DNA from: Chitinophaga pendula
Lineage (GTDB): Bacteria > Bacteroidota > Bacteroidia > Chitinophagales > Chitinophagaceae
Length of the DNA: 64,000 nt
Assembly (NCBI RefSeq): GCF_020386615.1
Contig: NZ_CP077769.1
Coordinates: forward strand, 6,993,501 to 7,057,500
Direction of reading: 5' to 3'
Position 1 is the stretch's first letter. Every line of letters starts with the position of its first letter. Positions 62,984-64,000 of this stretch are shown piece by piece. The notes under the pieces were generated by a model. That model saw nothing but the letters and a program-made list of their open reading frames with translations, was not told the origin of the DNA and made no database searches. A program made the position numbers and the translations under genes.

Positions 62984-63871
62984 GTGCGTAATCTCATCAT
63001 CTTCTTACGGCGGTATTTTAACTTCTTTCTGTTCCTCATACTGGAAGTGATCTGCCTCGTACTGGTATTCAGTAATAACAACTTCCAGCATACCGCCTAC
63101 CTCAATTCTGCCAACGCTATCAGTGGAAAAATGTATGACCGCTACAACGACGTACAATACTACTTCCACCTCAAAGCCACCAACGACAGCCTGGTATCCG
63201 AAAATACCCGCCTGCACAACCTACTGCGTACCAGCTTCGATAGTGCCGTCAATAACAACATCGCCAAGACCGATACTATCAGAAAATTCAGCGACGATAC
63301 CTTACACAAAGTAGTCGGCACAGAACTACGCCGTTACCTCTACCGCGAAGCAAAGGTCATCAACAACTCTGTTAATAAGCCCATGAACTATATCACCATC
63401 CACCGCGGTAGCCTGGATGGTATCCGCCCTAATATGGGCGTAATAGGCCCCAGCGGTGTAGTAGGCGTCGTACGGAGCGTAAGCGATCACTATGCTGTGA
63501 TCCTGTCGCTGCTGTCCCGCTCTTCTACCTTTGGATTCAGCGCCCGCCTGAGCCGCTCCCGCGAAATGGGGACCGTACACTGGGATGGCGAAAATCCCGG
63601 ATATGCCGTCATGAAAGATGTGCCCAAAAGCGTAAAACTGACCAAGGGAGACACCGTCACCACCAGTGGCTACTCCGCCCTCTTCCCCGAAAATATTCAT
63701 ATCGGATACGTAGAGAGCTTCAGCCTGGCCGACAAATCCAGCACAGCATACACCATCCGTATCAAGCTGGCGACCAACTTTTACAACCTGCAATACGTTT
63801 ACGTGATAGATAACTTGCTGAAAGAAGAACAGCAACGATTGGAAGACTCAACATACCGGCTGACCAAATGA
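62984..63871 (+). CDS. mreC: Rod shape-determining protein MreC
   Basis: 295 residues starting at GTG 62984 (MRNLIIFLRRYFNFFLFLIL). Membrane anchor helix at about 10-32, a coiled coil at about 45-80 (KATNDSLVSENTRLHNLLRT) and two beta-barrel parts with NYITIHRGSLDGIRPNMGVI and GPSGVVGVVRSVSDHYAVIL. It links MreB to the cell-wall synthesis enzymes in the periplasm. It overlaps mreD by 4 nt (ATGA). Confidence 0.95.
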   Translation: MRNLIIFLRRYFNFFLFLILEVICLVLVFSNNNFQHTAYLNSANAISGKMYDRYNDVQYYFHLKATNDSLVSENTRLHNLLRTSFDSAVNNNIAKTDTIRKFSDDTLHKVVGTELRRYLYREAKVINNSVNKPMNYITIHRGSLDGIRPNMGVIGPSGVVGVVRSVSDHYAVILSLLSRSSTFGFSARLSRSREMGTVHWDGENPGYAVMKDVPKSVKLTKGDTVTTSGYSALFPENIHIGYVESFSLADKSSTAYTIRIKLATNFYNLQYVYVIDNLLKEEQQRLEDSTYRLTK

Positions 63872-64000
63872 GTATACTGTTAAGAAATATTATCCGTTTC
63901 GCACTTTTATTGCTGCTACAGGTATTTGTGCTCAACAAAATACTGGTACACCAGCTGGTAAGTCCGTACCTGTACGTACTGTTCATCATCGCATTACCAT
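63868..64000 (+). CDS. mreD: Rod shape-determining protein MreD, partial
   Basis: The first 44 codons of a membrane protein: MSILLRNIIRFALLLLLQVF, then KILVHQLVSPYLYVLFII. It starts with ATGA overlap at the mreC stop and runs off the window. Position after mreC and the membrane-helix start with a NKI-(L/V) turn identify it as MreD. Confidence 0.88.
   Translation, partial: MSILLRNIIRFALLLLLQVFVLNKILVHQLVSPYLYVLFIIALP

Overview
The window is a piece of chromosome from a Bacteroidota species, most likely Chitinophagaceae and close to Chitinophaga. The grounds are: two SusC/SusD outer-membrane import systems with FecI-type sigma factors and FecR anti-sigma genes, DUF1501/DUF1800 and DUF6443-Rhs proteins, Bacteroidota promoter boxes of the form TAnnTTTG in front of several genes, and start codons not preceded by strong Shine-Dalgarno sequences. 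No rRNA, tRNA, CRISPR array or insertion sequence was recognised.

Layout. 1-12,940 is mostly housekeeping: a cut outer-membrane protein gene, a B12-binding protein, glnS and gltX (convergent, sharing one strong terminator), a polysaccharide deacetylase, tatD, a type I asparaginase, a Tat-exported sugar isomerase-like protein, a one-component propeller/Y_Y_Y/LuxR regulator and a bestrophin. 12,941-19,892 holds an M43-type secreted metalloprotease, a small secreted protein, an ECF sigma factor without a FecR, a gene-poor stretch with several hairpins, then a FecI/FecR pair and a 54-bp minisatellite in a C/T-rich intergenic region. 19,893-25,943 is the first SusC/SusD operon, ending with a lipoprotein that looks like a substrate-import zinc metallohydrolase that has lost its HExxH site. 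Opposite it, at 25,991-26,535, lie two paralogous small peptide genes with a glycine-rich leader and six cysteines at identical spacing (candidate secreted or RiPP-like peptides). A hybrid histidine kinase and a class I terpene synthase follow. 29,833-36,309 is a second import locus (FecR, SusC, SusD), with a full-consensus promoter and a terminator on the opposite strand that together predict an antisense RNA of about 90 nt over the susC leader.

36,310-44,802: an acyltransferase pair that resembles the glycine/ornithine-lipid synthesis genes, a TIGR02117-like protein, a DUF1800/DUF1501 pair, a small lipoprotein and an OPT transporter. 44,977-45,164 is an 11-bp-periodic array of TATA cores (17 units) just upstream of a large Rhs gene.

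45,276-58,207 is a polymorphic-toxin island: a 1,449-residue Rhs protein with an AT-rich C-terminal toxin region, its overlapping probable immunity gene, and then about 8.5 kb of AT-rich small genes. These are one recognisable Imm53, several immunity-like proteins of unknown family, an XRE regulator with a 34-bp palindrome, and decayed pieces of rhs, xre, toxin and immunity genes. It reads as a graveyard of earlier toxin-immunity cassettes. Core genes resume at 58,374: a POT peptide transporter, purD and mreBCD (mreD cut by the window end).

All calls come from reading the sequence and recalled family knowledge; no database search was run.
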